Assembly: GCF_019443505.1 (NCBI RefSeq)
Contig: NZ_CP080377.1
Location: forward strand, 1,922,001 to 1,986,000
Origin: Janthinobacterium sp. PAMC25594
GTDB lineage: Bacteria; Pseudomonadota; Gammaproteobacteria; Burkholderiales; Burkholderiaceae_D
Length of the DNA stretch: 64,000 nt
Direction of reading: 5' to 3'
The position numbers were made by a program, and so were the translations under genes. Within the stretch, counting starts at the first letter, position 1; each line of letters starts with the position of its first letter. Under the pieces are notes generated by a model. It had not been told where the DNA came from, ran no database searches, and saw only the letters and a program-made list of their open reading frames with translations. Shown here in pieces: positions 9,801 through 18,503 of this stretch.

Positions 9801-9904
9801 CTGAAAGCTACTGCGCGGGGCGCTATTGCGTTTGCGTTGCTCGCCGTACTCCAGTACGGCTGCGCTACTCGACGCAATATCACTCCCGCTCGCTACGCTT
9901 TCAG
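9801..9904. repeat. Palindromic repeat element, copy 1
   Basis: This noncoding element of about 104 bp is bounded by the inverted ends CTGAAAGC and GCTTTCAG. Inside is a nested fold: ATTGCGT (9823-9829) pairs with ACGCAAT (9872-9878), and the centre is a perfect hairpin GCCGTACT/AGTACGGC (9843-9860). Its reverse complement aligns over most of its length with the element at 25141-25250. It sits just after the rhlE stop and could also act as its transcript end. Two copies in one window suggest a dispersed MITE- or REP-like family. Confidence 0.7.
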
Positions 9905-10026
9905 ACCCCGTTTGTCTTTCTTGAGATGCGCTCCCCAACCTAGTTGGCGGGCGCATTTTTCATGCACGCCACCTTTTTGCCGATTTGGGCTAGGATAGTG
10001 TCCATCACCCTCACCTGCGTGCCGCC

Positions 10027-10809
10027 ATGCCGAACTTCGCTGCCAACCTCAGCATGATGTTTACCGAACTGCCCTTCCTCGACCGCTTTGCCGCCGCCAG
10101 GGAAGCGGGCTTCGATGCCGTCGAATTCCTGTTTCCCTATGTCGTCGAGGCGCGCCAGATCGCCATGCGGCTGGAACGCCACGATCTGCAGCTGGCCGTC
10201 TTCAATTTTCCGCCCGGCAACTGGGAACACGGCGAACGGGGCATCGCCTGCGATCCGCGCCGGGGCGAAGAATTCCGCGGCAACGTGCAACTGGCGCTCA
10301 ACTACGCGCTGGCGCTGGGCGCAAAACAGCTGCATTGCATGTCCGGCATCGTGCCACCCGGCATGAGCCTGGAACGGGCGCGGCAAAGCCTGATCGGCAA
10401 CCTGCAATATGCGGCCGACGCCTGCCGTCCGCACGGCATCCACGTGCTGATCGAGCCCATCAACCGCTACGACATGCCCGGTTACTTTTTGAACCATAGC
10501 CAGCAGGCGGCCGACATCATCGCCGACTGCCAGCGCAGCAATATCTTCCTGCAATACGACATTTATCACATGCAGCGCATGGAGGGTGAACTGAGCAACA
10601 CCATCCGCGCCCTGCTGCCCCTGATCCGCCACATCCAGATCGCCGACACGCCGGGCCGCCACGAACCGGGCACGGGCGAAATCAACTACCGCCATCTGTT
10701 CAAGCTGCTCGACCAGGTCGGCTACGCAGGCTGGGTCGGCTGCGAATACCGTCCCAAGGGCGACACCGTGGCCGGACTGGGCTGGCGCGAGCAATTGACG
10801 GGCGCCTGA
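10027..10809 (+). CDS. hyi: Hydroxypyruvate isomerase
   Basis: A 260-residue TIM-barrel enzyme of the xylose-isomerase-like fold, exactly the length of known hydroxypyruvate isomerases, which interconvert hydroxypyruvate and tartronate semialdehyde in glyoxylate metabolism. The opening F-A-A-N-L-S-M-M-F-T-E is typical of the family. The two expected acidic metal/base residues are present: E143 in I-E-P-I-N-R and E240 in G-C-E-Y-R-P. No glyoxylate carboligase or tartronate semialdehyde reductase gene is adjacent, so a role in a related sugar-acid pathway (OtnI-like) is also possible. Confidence 0.85.
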   Translation: MPNFAANLSMMFTELPFLDRFAAAREAGFDAVEFLFPYVVEARQIAMRLERHDLQLAVFNFPPGNWEHGERGIACDPRRGEEFRGNVQLALNYALALGAKQLHCMSGIVPPGMSLERARQSLIGNLQYAADACRPHGIHVLIEPINRYDMPGYFLNHSQQAADIIADCQRSNIFLQYDIYHMQRMEGELSNTIRALLPLIRHIQIADTPGRHEPGTGEINYRHLFKLLDQVGYAGWVGCEYRPKGDTVAGLGWREQLTGA

Positions 10810-10897
10810 TCGCAGCACGCTTGCGCCCGCACAAGGCGGACAGCACAGGCCGGCACGACAATACCTTTCCATACAGTACTTCCTGTCGAGAGGTGAC

Positions 10898-11716
10898 GTG
10901 TCCGCCCTGCCCGCCCGCCATGGCCGCGCCCTTGGCCTGAACCTGTACCTGAGCCTCTTCCTGGCTGCCGTGCTGTGCGGCTGCGCCACTCCACGCACCG
11001 ACCTGGCGCAGGTGCGCGCCCTGGCCGCCGGCAGCGATGCCTTGAACGCCTTCAGCGAACTGGCGCAGCGCCACGTGGACAGCTACCAGCGCGCGCGCCC
11101 CTATCTGTCGCCGGCCGAAGACGCGCGCGAACGCCTGCTCGATGCCCAGCGCCGTGCCGCGCGAGCGGACGTCGCGCGCCTGGCGCAAGCCGTGCGCCTG
11201 TACCTGCAAGCGCTGGGCCGGCTGGCGCAAGCCGATGCATACGACGTGCAGCCCGAACTGGCCAGTGCCGGCGTCGCCATCCGCGCCTGGCCGGGCAGCG
11301 GCATCGATGACCGGCATGTCAGCGCCTACACCTTGCTGCTGCAGCAACTCTCACGCCTGGGCGGCGCGGCCAGCCAGCAGGCGCACCTGGCGCAGGTACT
11401 GCACGACGGCGATGCGCCGCTGCAAGCCCTGCTGGCCGCGCTCGACAGCTTGCTGGCGCTGTACGACAAGAGCGGCGACAATGAGCGCGACATGGTGCTC
11501 GGCTTGCTGGACGTGGAAATCGCCTATGCCGACACGCCGCAACAGCGCCTGCTGGCCGTGCTGGCGAAAAACATGCAACAAAGCAAAACCGAGGAATATC
11601 GGCTGCTTGGATTGCGCCATACCCTGGCGCGCCGGCAACTGGCGGCACTGGGGCGTGAACACGCCCAGCTCGCTGCCACCCTCACCACCACGGAGGCAAG
11701 ATGGACGGATCGGTAG
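10898..11716 (+). CDS. Hypothetical lipoprotein, helical
   Basis: A 272-residue predicted lipoprotein of unknown function. The GTG start at 10898 has GAGAGG just upstream. A hydrophobic signal ends in V-L-C-G-C-A, a usable lipobox with Cys at about residue 27. The mature part is almost entirely helical, rich in Ala, Leu, Gln and Arg, with heptad-like patterns suggesting a helical bundle or coiled coil. It overlaps the next gene by 16 bases, so the two are probably co-translated and work together. I do not recognise a Pfam-type domain. Confidence 0.7.
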   Translation: MSALPARHGRALGLNLYLSLFLAAVLCGCATPRTDLAQVRALAAGSDALNAFSELAQRHVDSYQRARPYLSPAEDARERLLDAQRRAARADVARLAQAVRLYLQALGRLAQADAYDVQPELASAGVAIRAWPGSGIDDRHVSAYTLLLQQLSRLGGAASQQAHLAQVLHDGDAPLQALLAALDSLLALYDKSGDNERDMVLGLLDVEIAYADTPQQRLLAVLAKNMQQSKTEEYRLLGLRHTLARRQLAALGREHAQLAATLTTTEARWTDR

Positions 11717-12162
11717 GCAGCGAACGCCGCGAAGCGGCTCTGAGCAGCGCCATGCGCGTCGAGCAACTGGCCGACAGCCTGTCGCAGGCGGCCGTCACCC
11801 TGCATGGCGCCGTCATGCGCGCCATCCGCAAGCGCGCCAGCCAGGGAGAAAACGGTATCAGCCACAGTCAGGCGCAAGCCGTCTTCGCCCTGGAAGTGGC
11901 CTTGCGCCAGCAAGCCAACCAGCTGTATGCCGATGCCGCCGGGCATACGGTCGCCGGCCTGGAAACGGCGCAGCGCCAGCTCAGCGGCCTGCTCGACACG
12001 GTGCGCCTGCGCATCGCCCGCAACGACGACGTGCGGCACTGGATCAGCCTGGCGACGAGCTTGTTGCACTTGGGCAGCGCCGTCCTCGCCCGCAATCCCG
12101 AGCGCATCCTCAGCACCCTGGGCAAGGTGCGTGAGCGGCTGCAAGAGATGGCGCCGGACTGA
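11701..12162 (+). CDS. Hypothetical helical protein, partner of upstream lipoprotein
   Basis: A 153-residue soluble, mostly helical protein with no signal peptide or membrane segment. It starts inside the end of the lipoprotein gene with GGAGG six bases upstream of the ATG, a strong sign of translational coupling. The sequence is rich in Ala, Gln and Arg with amphipathic spacing. No motif identifies an activity. A cytoplasmic partner of an exported lipoprotein would be odd, so it may reach the envelope by another route or act separately. Confidence 0.65.
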   Translation: MDGSVGSERREAALSSAMRVEQLADSLSQAAVTLHGAVMRAIRKRASQGENGISHSQAQAVFALEVALRQQANQLYADAAGHTVAGLETAQRQLSGLLDTVRLRIARNDDVRHWISLATSLLHLGSAVLARNPERILSTLGKVRERLQEMAPD

Positions 12163-12243
12163 TTGAATTTGGCCGGCGAGCGCCTATACTGGGACGTCCC
12201 CGCATGGCAATGCGTGCCCGCGGGAGCACCAGAGGAGGCCAAT

Positions 12244-12663
12244 ATGCGTATCGAACCGTATTTGCAATTCAATGGAAATTGCGCGCAAGCGCTGGAATAC
12301 TACCGTCAGCACCTGCATGGCACGGACCTGTGCCTGATGCCGTTTCGCGGCTCGCCGGGCCAGCAGCAGGTCAAGGAAGACTGGTACGACAAGATCATGC
12401 ACGGCTCCGTGCAGTTGGGCCCCACCATGCTGATGGGCTCGGACGGTGGCTGCCAGGAAGATGGCGCCAAGGGCATGAGCGGCAGCTCGGTCTGCCTGAC
12501 CCTCGACACGCCGGAGGAAGCGGAACGGGCCTTCGACGCGCTGGCGCGTGACGGCAACATCCAGATGCCGCTGGAAGAAACGTTCTGGGCCAAGCGCTTC
12601 GGCATGCTGAAAGACCAGTTCGGCGTCGCCTGGATGGTCAACTGCCTGAAGGAGCCAGCATAG
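12244..12663 (+). CDS. PhnB-like VOC superfamily protein
   Basis: A 139-residue protein of the PhnB branch of the vicinal-oxygen-chelate superfamily. It begins with the family pattern of strand, then F-N-G-N-C-A-Q-A-L-E-Y-Y, and ends with F-G-M-L-K-D-Q-F-G-V-A-W-M-V-N. Many PhnB proteins are annotated as glyoxalase or bleomycin-resistance-like, but their reaction is usually unknown. The start at 12244 has GAGGAGG upstream; an in-frame upstream Met at 12163 overlaps the previous stop and lacks support. Confidence 0.85.
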   Translation: MRIEPYLQFNGNCAQALEYYRQHLHGTDLCLMPFRGSPGQQQVKEDWYDKIMHGSVQLGPTMLMGSDGGCQEDGAKGMSGSSVCLTLDTPEEAERAFDALARDGNIQMPLEETFWAKRFGMLKDQFGVAWMVNCLKEPA

Positions 12664-12773
12664 AACGGCCCATGCCTGCCTGCGCCGCATCAAACGCGGC
12701 GCGGGTAGTAGCGCAAGCAGAGTGGCCAATCTTGGACTACCATAATGGAAGTAACCTCTACCGGGTGACAACC

Positions 12774-13154
12774 ATGAATGGATTGCCGCAAGACCAGCTG
12801 CAACGCCTGCAAGGCGTGCTGGAGCAACGCAAACTGGCGCTGCAGGAACAGATCGAGAACGAGTCGGCCGAAGCCGATGCGCGCGCCTCGCTGCTCAATG
12901 AAATCGAAGCCTCGCCGGCCGACAACGCCAGCGTGCGCACCTTGAACGCCCTCGTCAGCGAAGCGGCCGAACACAATCTGGCGCAGCTGGCCATCATCCG
13001 GCACGCGCTGGCCAAGTTTGCCGATGGCAGCTACGGCCTGTGCGACAACTGTGGCGAAGCCATCGGCCTGTCGCGCCTGAACGCGCGCCCCGAAGCGCGC
13101 CTGTGCATCGATTGCCAGACGCGGCTGGAAAAAGCCCGGCGCGGCGTGGCATGA
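12774..13154 (+). CDS. DksA/TraR-type C4 zinc-finger protein
   Basis: A 126-residue protein with a helical N-terminal half likely to form a coiled coil and a C-terminal four-cysteine zinc finger: C90-x2-C93-x17-C111-x2-C114. This is the DksA/TraR arrangement. DksA-like proteins insert the coiled coil into the RNA polymerase secondary channel and modulate initiation with ppGpp. This one is shorter than classical DksA (about 150 residues), lacks the D-x-x-D-x-A tip as far as I can see, and is probably an accessory paralogue. The start at 12774 matches the family N-terminus. Confidence 0.8.
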   Translation: MNGLPQDQLQRLQGVLEQRKLALQEQIENESAEADARASLLNEIEASPADNASVRTLNALVSEAAEHNLAQLAIIRHALAKFADGSYGLCDNCGEAIGLSRLNARPEARLCIDCQTRLEKARRGVA

Positions 13155-13329
13155 CGCGAGCATGACGGCGGCGCAACAACAAAGGGCAAGGCATCGCTGC
13201 CCTGCCCCCTGTTTTCCAGCGTGACTACCATGTTGCCTGTCGTCCTCCGCCAGCATCGTGCGTGCCGGCTGGGTGGACGGGTCTCCTCTACTGCCATTGC
13301 CCTGCTTCAAGTGTCCAGCTGTACCTTGG

Positions 13330-14076
13330 TTAGCTCATGTGCTGTCCGCCATTGATGGCGATGTTCGCGCCCGTGACGAACGCCGCCTCGTCGGACGCCA
13401 GGTAAGCCACCAGGGCCGCTACCTCGTCCGGCTCGCCCAGGCGGCCCAGGGGAATCTGCGGCAGGATCTTCGTTTCCAGGATATCGGCCGGCACGGCCGT
13501 CACCATCTGCGTGCGCAGGTAGCCGGGCGAGACCGTGTTGACGGTGATGCCGTGGCGCGCCACTTCCAGCGCCAGCGCCTTGCTGAAGCCATGCACGCCC
13601 GCCTTGGCGGCCGCATAGTTGCACTGGCCAAACGCGCCCTTCTGGCCATTCACGGACGAGATATTGATGATGCGGCCCCATTTCTTTTCCAGCATGGGTT
13701 CCAGCACCTGCTTGCTCATGTTGAACAGGCTGTCGAGATTGGTGCGCATGACCTCGGCCCAGTGCGGCAATTCCATCTTGCGCATGCTCTGGTCGCGCGT
13801 GATGCCGGCGTTGTTGACCAGCACGTCGATGCGGCCGAACTGCGCCAGCACGCTTGCCACAGCTTCGCTGCAGGCAGCGAAATCGCTCACATCGATGGCC
13901 AGCGGGTGAAAATAATACTGCTGCGCCTGTTGCTCGTCGAGCCAGCTGGCCACGCGCGCATTGCCCGGCGTATGCGCCGCCACGACGGCAAAGCCCGCCG
14001 CATGCAGGCGGCGGCACAAGGCCGTGCCCAGGCCGCCCATGCCGCCCGTGACCAGTGCTACCTTTTGTTCCTTCAT
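13330..14076 (-). CDS. phaB: Acetoacetyl-CoA reductase
   Basis: A 248-residue short-chain dehydrogenase matching PhaB/PhbB, which reduces acetoacetyl-CoA to (R)-3-hydroxybutyryl-CoA with NADPH for polyhydroxybutyrate synthesis. The cofactor loop is T-G-G-M-G-G-L-G (10-17), a PhaB hallmark. The catalytic set is S141, Y154 and K158. GGGAGAG precedes the ATG. phaC and phaA are not adjacent, so this is an unlinked copy. It is divergent from the universal stress protein gene. Confidence 0.9.
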   Translation of the reverse strand: MKEQKVALVTGGMGGLGTALCRRLHAAGFAVVAAHTPGNARVASWLDEQQAQQYYFHPLAIDVSDFAACSEAVASVLAQFGRIDVLVNNAGITRDQSMRKMELPHWAEVMRTNLDSLFNMSKQVLEPMLEKKWGRIINISSVNGQKGAFGQCNYAAAKAGVHGFSKALALEVARHGITVNTVSPGYLRTQMVTAVPADILETKILPQIPLGRLGEPDEVAALVAYLASDEAAFVTGANIAINGGQHMS

Positions 14077-14244
14077 CGCTGTCTCTCCCCGCTTGTTATG
14101 GTTGTTCTGCGTGGGATCAAGTGTAGGAGCAGTTTTTCTTGTCGGCTTTGCGCCAGATCAAGTGCTCAGCCTGATGCAGTCGTGCGCGCCCGGCACCCCG
14201 GACTGTGCCAGAATGGCAGCTACCGCACAGCGAGAGGACAGGCC

Positions 14245-15111
14245 ATGACATATAAAACCGTATTGCTCCACATCGACGACAGCGCCGGGCGCGCCGCCCG
14301 CATCGAAGCGGCAGCCAGCATCGCCCAGGCATGCGGCGGCCACCTGACGGGCGTGGCGCTGACGGGCGTGTCGCGCCTGCTGTACCAGAACCAGCCCGAC
14401 CTCGATGCCGACCCGAACCTGAGCTTGCATTTGAACTTCCTGCGCGAACGGGCGACGCGCGCTCTCGACGGTTTCGAGGCGCAGGTGCGCGCGGCCGGCG
14501 TCGCCTCGTTCGAACAGCGCGTGCTTGACGACGAGGCGGCGGGCGGCATCAGCCTGCTGGCCCGCTATGCGGACCTGGTCGTCATCAGCCAATACAATGC
14601 CAAGGATAAATCGCCGTCCGTGATGCGCGACTTTCCCGCCTATGTGCTGCTGCATTCTGGCCGCCCCGTGCTGATCGTGCCATATGCGCCGCCGCTGCCC
14701 CTGCTGGCGCCGCCGGCGGCCGCGCGCAATGTGCTCATTTCCTGGAACGCCAGCAAGGAAGCGAGCCGCGCCGTGAGCGCCGCCCTGCCTCTGCTGCAGC
14801 GCGCCGGACAAGTCCACGTCGCCATCTTCGATGCCCAGGTGCATGCCGCCGAACACGGCGAACAGCCGGGCGCCGAGCTGACGCACTACCTGGCGCGCCA
14901 CGGCGTGGAAGCGCGGCTGCATCTGCTCGATGGCGGCGGCGTGCGGCGCGGCGATATCGGCGAGGCGCTGCTGTCGCACGCCGCCGACCTGTCGGCCGAC
15001 TTGCTGGTGATGGGAGCGTATGGCCATTCGCGCCTGCGCGAAACCATCCTGGGCGGCGTCACGCGCACGATTTTGCAGAGCATGACCATCCCCGTGCTGA
15101 TGGCACACTAG
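14245..15111 (+). CDS. Universal stress protein with two UspA domains
   Basis: A 288-residue protein made of two UspA-like domains (about 1-145 and 155-288). The second domain carries the ATP-binding type motif G-A-Y-G-H-S-R-L-R-E-x-I-L-G-G (near residues 250-268). Tandem Usp proteins act in stress survival and, in some bacteria, in anaerobic or stationary phase. The start at 14245 is supported by GAGAGGA upstream. The gene is divergent from phaB, and both could be stress- or oxygen-controlled, but I see no clear operator. Confidence 0.88.
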   Translation: MTYKTVLLHIDDSAGRAARIEAAASIAQACGGHLTGVALTGVSRLLYQNQPDLDADPNLSLHLNFLRERATRALDGFEAQVRAAGVASFEQRVLDDEAAGGISLLARYADLVVISQYNAKDKSPSVMRDFPAYVLLHSGRPVLIVPYAPPLPLLAPPAAARNVLISWNASKEASRAVSAALPLLQRAGQVHVAIFDAQVHAAEHGEQPGAELTHYLARHGVEARLHLLDGGGVRRGDIGEALLSHAADLSADLLVMGAYGHSRLRETILGGVTRTILQSMTIPVLMAH

Positions 15112-15131
15112 GGCCTGTTGAGAACGGCGGG

Positions 15132-15485
15132 CTAGCCGCCCTGCCAGGGCTGGCTGCGGATCTTCGCCACCTGGCGCTGCGCCAGCCACTGCCACAGTTG
15201 CAGCGCGTCGCCCTGCGGCAGGGCCGACATGTGGCGCGGACTGGCCAGGGCGATTTCGCAATCGCGGTCCGACCATTCCTCGAAAGTGACTTCGCCTCCG
15301 CTAGCGACCTCGACCTGATACATCAAGCCGTCGTCGTAGCCAAAGCGCAACAAGACGGCGGCCGGGCTGCCGTCCGGTGTGGCGCCGCGGTAGACCTCGG
15401 CCAGCGCATCGGCCAGCTGTGCCGGCGAGGGCGCGCAGATGTCGCGCCCATCGGCCCGTGTCAGAATGAACCATGCCTGTGTCAT
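15132..15485 (-). CDS. Hypothetical protein
   Basis: A 117-residue soluble protein with no signal peptide. It is rich in aromatic and acidic residues, with F-I-L-T-R near the start, a long stretch E-E-W-S-D-R-D-C-E and a basic, Trp-containing C-terminus. AGGAGG lies upstream of the ATG, which is strong support for expression. I do not recognise a family. It is convergent with the universal stress protein gene, 20 bases apart. Confidence 0.65.
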   Translation of the reverse strand: MTQAWFILTRADGRDICAPSPAQLADALAEVYRGATPDGSPAAVLLRFGYDDGLMYQVEVASGGEVTFEEWSDRDCEIALASPRHMSALPQGDALQLWQWLAQRQVAKIRSQPWQGG

Positions 15486-15682
15486 GACGCGACCTCCTAT
15501 TCATACTCGTTAGCATGCGAGGCAAGTACTACAGGCAGTCACCTTGGTCCAGTGTCACTACGGGCGCGCGGAAACTATCCCTGTCGGCATTGATTACCAA
15601 TAATTACCAATACTAACAAGGATCATACCTAAAATTTCATGCAGCGCGGCATTTATGCATGTTGCGCGGCTGGCGCGCCGGT

Positions 15683-16249
15683 TCACGCCACCAGCACGGG
15701 AATGCTGAGCGGGTCGAAATCATGCCAGTCGCCATTGGCGATCGTGCCTTCCGCTTCCTCGATATGCTCGGCGCCCAGCCGGTGCAGCGCCTCGAGCGCC
15801 CGTTCGCGCTCGTCGAGGCCGCCCAGCGCGACGGCGATCAGCATGCCAGGATGGCGTGGCTGGCGGCGGTTTTCGCCATTGTTTTCGCCATGTTTTTCGG
15901 ACTCGCCCGCCTCCTTCATTTTATTGAAACTGTAGAGCGAGCCCACGTGGGCGCCCACCAGCGCGCCGACGACGGGACCGAGCGGCCCCGTCGCCAGGGT
16001 GGTGGCCGCGCCGATGCCCGCACCCACGGCGGCCCCGACGGCCACGCCTTCCACCACGCCTTCCGGCGTCTCTTTGGCGCCGGGCGAGATGTCGCGGTCG
16101 CCGCCGAGCGCGTGCAAGTCGTGCTGCCCCGGCTGGTTGACAAAGAAGGCGCTGATGCGGCTGTCGGAAAAACCCGCCTGGTTCAGGGCGGCGCGCGCGG
16201 CGTCTATCTGTTCCTGCAACTGAAAATGACCTGCGATGATGCGTGACAT
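15683..16249 (-). CDS. Glycine-zipper domain protein
   Basis: A 188-residue protein. The N-terminal 60 residues (S-R-I-I-A-G-H-F then a helical segment) look like a small ferredoxin-like or stress-related domain seen in proteins that sense or bind at membranes. Residues about 65-110 form a Gly/Ala-rich glycine-zipper hairpin that could insert into a membrane. The C-terminal part has a second domain-like segment ending in V-L-V-A. The start at 16249 has AGGAGGG upstream. Function unknown; similar proteins in related bacteria are annotated only as hypothetical or stress proteins. Confidence 0.7.
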   Translation of the reverse strand: MSRIIAGHFQLQEQIDAARAALNQAGFSDSRISAFFVNQPGQHDLHALGGDRDISPGAKETPEGVVEGVAVGAAVGAGIGAATTLATGPLGPVVGALVGAHVGSLYSFNKMKEAGESEKHGENNGENRRQPRHPGMLIAVALGGLDERERALEALHRLGAEHIEEAEGTIANGDWHDFDPLSIPVLVA

Positions 16250-16373
16250 GATACGGCCCTCCTGGTCGGCTGCGGGCGCACCGTGCGCCACCGTTCCAGC
16301 GTGCGCCTGAGCACCGCGAAACACCGTTCGATTACGCACACAGCCGCTCACTCACGCCCACTCATGTGCTCAA

Positions 16374-17117
16374 TCATGCGGATACGCCAAACGGGCTGCG
16401 TATATCGGACAGGAATTGTTGTGCGCGCGCATGTTGCGGCCGCGCAAAGAAATCCTCGGGCGTGGCCCGCTCCAGCACGTGGCCGTGATCCATGAACCAG
16501 ACACGGTCCGCCACTTCGCGCGCAAAACCCATCTCGTGCGTCACGCACACCATCGTCATGCCGCCCTGCGCCAGGTCGCGCATCACTTGCAGCACCTCGC
16601 CCACCATTTCCGGGTCCAGTGCGCTGGTCGGTTCGTCGAACAGCATCAGCGGCGGCTGCATGGCCAGCGCGCGGGCGATCGCCACGCGCTGCTGCTGGCC
16701 GCCCGACAAGGCCGCCGGCATGGCGCGCGCCTTGTGCGCCAGCCCCACCCGTTCCAGCAGGGCCAGCGCCCGCTCCTCGGCTTCGCGCCGGGTCAGGCCG
16801 CGCAAGCGCTGCGGCGCCAGCGCACAATTGTCCAGCACCGACAAATGGGGAAACAGGTTGAATTGCTGGAATACAAAACCGATGTGCGAGCGGAAGGCAT
16901 TCACGTCCAGCCCCGGCGCATAAATATCCTGGCCGGCCACCGTGATGCGGCCGGAAGCGATTGCCTCCAGGCGGTTGATGGTGCGGATCAGGGTCGACTT
17001 GCCGGAGCCGGACGGGCCGCACACGACCAGCACTTCACCCTTGGCGACGTGTTCATTGATATCGCTCAAGGCGTGATAGTCGCCATAGTATTTGTTGACG
17101 TTGTCAAAGGTGATCAT
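16374..17117 (-). CDS. Polar amino acid ABC transporter, ATP-binding protein
   Basis: A 247-residue ABC ATPase of the GltL/GlnQ class that powers amino acid uptake. Walker A G-P-S-G-S-G-K-S is at 34-41. The signature L-S-G-G-Q-Q-Q-R, Walker B ending in D-E-P-T-S-A-L-D and the switch His in V-T-H-E-M-G-F follow. It is the last gene of a four-gene operon and overlaps the upstream permease gene by 4 bases (ATGA). The in-frame extension to 17186 overlaps the permease and is rejected. Confidence 0.92.
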   Translation of the reverse strand: MITFDNVNKYYGDYHALSDINEHVAKGEVLVVCGPSGSGKSTLIRTINRLEAIASGRITVAGQDIYAPGLDVNAFRSHIGFVFQQFNLFPHLSVLDNCALAPQRLRGLTRREAEERALALLERVGLAHKARAMPAALSGGQQQRVAIARALAMQPPLMLFDEPTSALDPEMVGEVLQVMRDLAQGGMTMVCVTHEMGFAREVADRVWFMDHGHVLERATPEDFFARPQHARAQQFLSDIRSPFGVSA

Positions 17118-17806
17118 GCTGCCGCTTTCAAAAGACGCGCCTGGCGCCGCTCGAGCCAGAAGGCGGCGCGCGACAGGCTGAAACACAAAACAAAATACGT
17201 CATGCCCAGCAGGGCATACACTTGCACGGGCTTGGTCAACACCAGGCCATTGACTTGCGAGGCGATGAACGACACCTCGGCCAGGCCGATGATATAACCG
17301 AGCGAGGTTTCCTTGATGGTCGAGACGAACTGGTTCACCAAGGACGGCAGCATATGGCGCAGCGCCTGCGGCAGCACCACTGAGCGCATGCTGTCCAGAT
17401 AGTTCAAGCCCAGCGAACGGGCCGCCTCCACCTGGCCCGTGGGCACGGCTTGCACGCCGGCGCGCACGATCTCGGCCAGATAAATGCCGTCGAAGATGAC
17501 GAGGGCCGCCAGCATGGTGCCGAATTGCCCGCTCTCATGCCCGGTGATGCTGGGCAGGAAGAAATACGCCCAGAAGATGACGAGCAGCAAGGGGATGCCC
17601 CGCACCACGTGGATCAGCGCGGCGACGGGCCAGCGCAGCAGGCGCCAGGGACTCAGGCGCGCCAGCCCCAGCAGCAAGCCGAACGGCAGGCTGAGCACCA
17701 GCGCCAGGCTGGCCAGCACGACCGTCAGCGCCAGGCCGCCCAGCGGTCCCTCGGGATAGCGGCCCACAAGAAAATACAGCCAGTAATCGTGGAGGAGTTC
17801 CAGCAT
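17114..17806 (-). CDS. Polar amino acid ABC transporter, permease 2
   Basis: A 230-residue inner-membrane permease of the His/Glu/Gln family (HisM/GltK-like) with about five transmembrane helices. The cytoplasmic coupling loop carries E-A-A-R-S-L-G-L (EAA motif). It starts at 17806, touching the stop of the first permease gene (TGATG), which implies translational coupling. Together with the other permease it forms the transmembrane channel. Confidence 0.9.
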   Translation of the reverse strand: MLELLHDYWLYFLVGRYPEGPLGGLALTVVLASLALVLSLPFGLLLGLARLSPWRLLRWPVAALIHVVRGIPLLLVIFWAYFFLPSITGHESGQFGTMLAALVIFDGIYLAEIVRAGVQAVPTGQVEAARSLGLNYLDSMRSVVLPQALRHMLPSLVNQFVSTIKETSLGYIIGLAEVSFIASQVNGLVLTKPVQVYALLGMTYFVLCFSLSRAAFWLERRQARLLKAAA

Positions 17807-18483
17807 CAGGACACCTTCCTTTGCAGCACGGCCGCCAGGCCGGCGATCAGCAGCGAGACGGCCAGGTAAGCCGCGCTGGCGAAGACGAACGCCTCGACGC
17901 TGCGGAACGAGGCCGCTTCCACGCGTTGCGTCTGGTACATCAGCTCGGCCACGCCGATGACGGTGGCGATGCTGGTGTTTTGCCACAGGGTCAGGGTTTG
18001 CGACAGCAGCGGCGGCGCGGCCAGCCGCAGCGCCTGCGGCACGATGCACAGGCGCATGGTGGCGAGAAAGCTGAAGCCCAGCGCCCGGCCCGCCTCGAAT
18101 TGCTGTGCGGGAATGGCGCGGATGCCGCTGCGGATATCTTCCGCCATGTAGGCGGCCGTGTATAAAGTCAAGGCCGCGATGGCGCTGGCCGCTTCGATAT
18201 TGCCGGCATACAAGCGCTCCTTCCACGTCTCGGGCAGCAATTCGGGCGCGCCGAAATACCAGAACAGGAAGTGGGCCAGCAAGGGCACGTTGCGGATCAG
18301 CTCGACGTACGCGGCGCCCAGGCCGTTGAGCAGGCGCGACGGCGCGAGGCGCAGCATGGCCACGCCGCACGCCAGCGGCAAAGCCAGCAACAAGGTGATG
18401 CCCATCAGTTGCAGGGACAGCAGCAGGCCGGAGACCAGCCAGTCACGGTAGTCGCCGGACAGCAAAAAGTTCAGATCAAACAT
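17806..18483 (-). CDS. Polar amino acid ABC transporter, permease 1
   Basis: A 225-residue inner-membrane permease of the HisQ/GltJ class with about five transmembrane helices. The coupling loop has E-A-G-R-A-L-G-F, an EAA-type motif. It lies 20 bases after the binding-protein gene and touches the second permease gene. Two distinct permeases are typical of importers for acidic or basic amino acids. Confidence 0.9.
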   Translation of the reverse strand: MFDLNFLLSGDYRDWLVSGLLLSLQLMGITLLLALPLACGVAMLRLAPSRLLNGLGAAYVELIRNVPLLAHFLFWYFGAPELLPETWKERLYAGNIEAASAIAALTLYTAAYMAEDIRSGIRAIPAQQFEAGRALGFSFLATMRLCIVPQALRLAAPPLLSQTLTLWQNTSIATVIGVAELMYQTQRVEAASFRSVEAFVFASAAYLAVSLLIAGLAAVLQRKVS

Positions 18484-18503
18484 GCGGAAGCGTCAGGTAA
18501 GGT

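Noticed and set aside
12315..12335. TGGCACG-like sigma-54 motif
   Set aside because: Lies inside the PhnB-like coding sequence and the -12 part fits poorly.
14105..14165. Two GATCAAGTG motifs between phaB and the universal stress gene as FNR boxes
   Set aside because: Only half-sites match; no TTGAT-N4-ATCAA palindrome was found.
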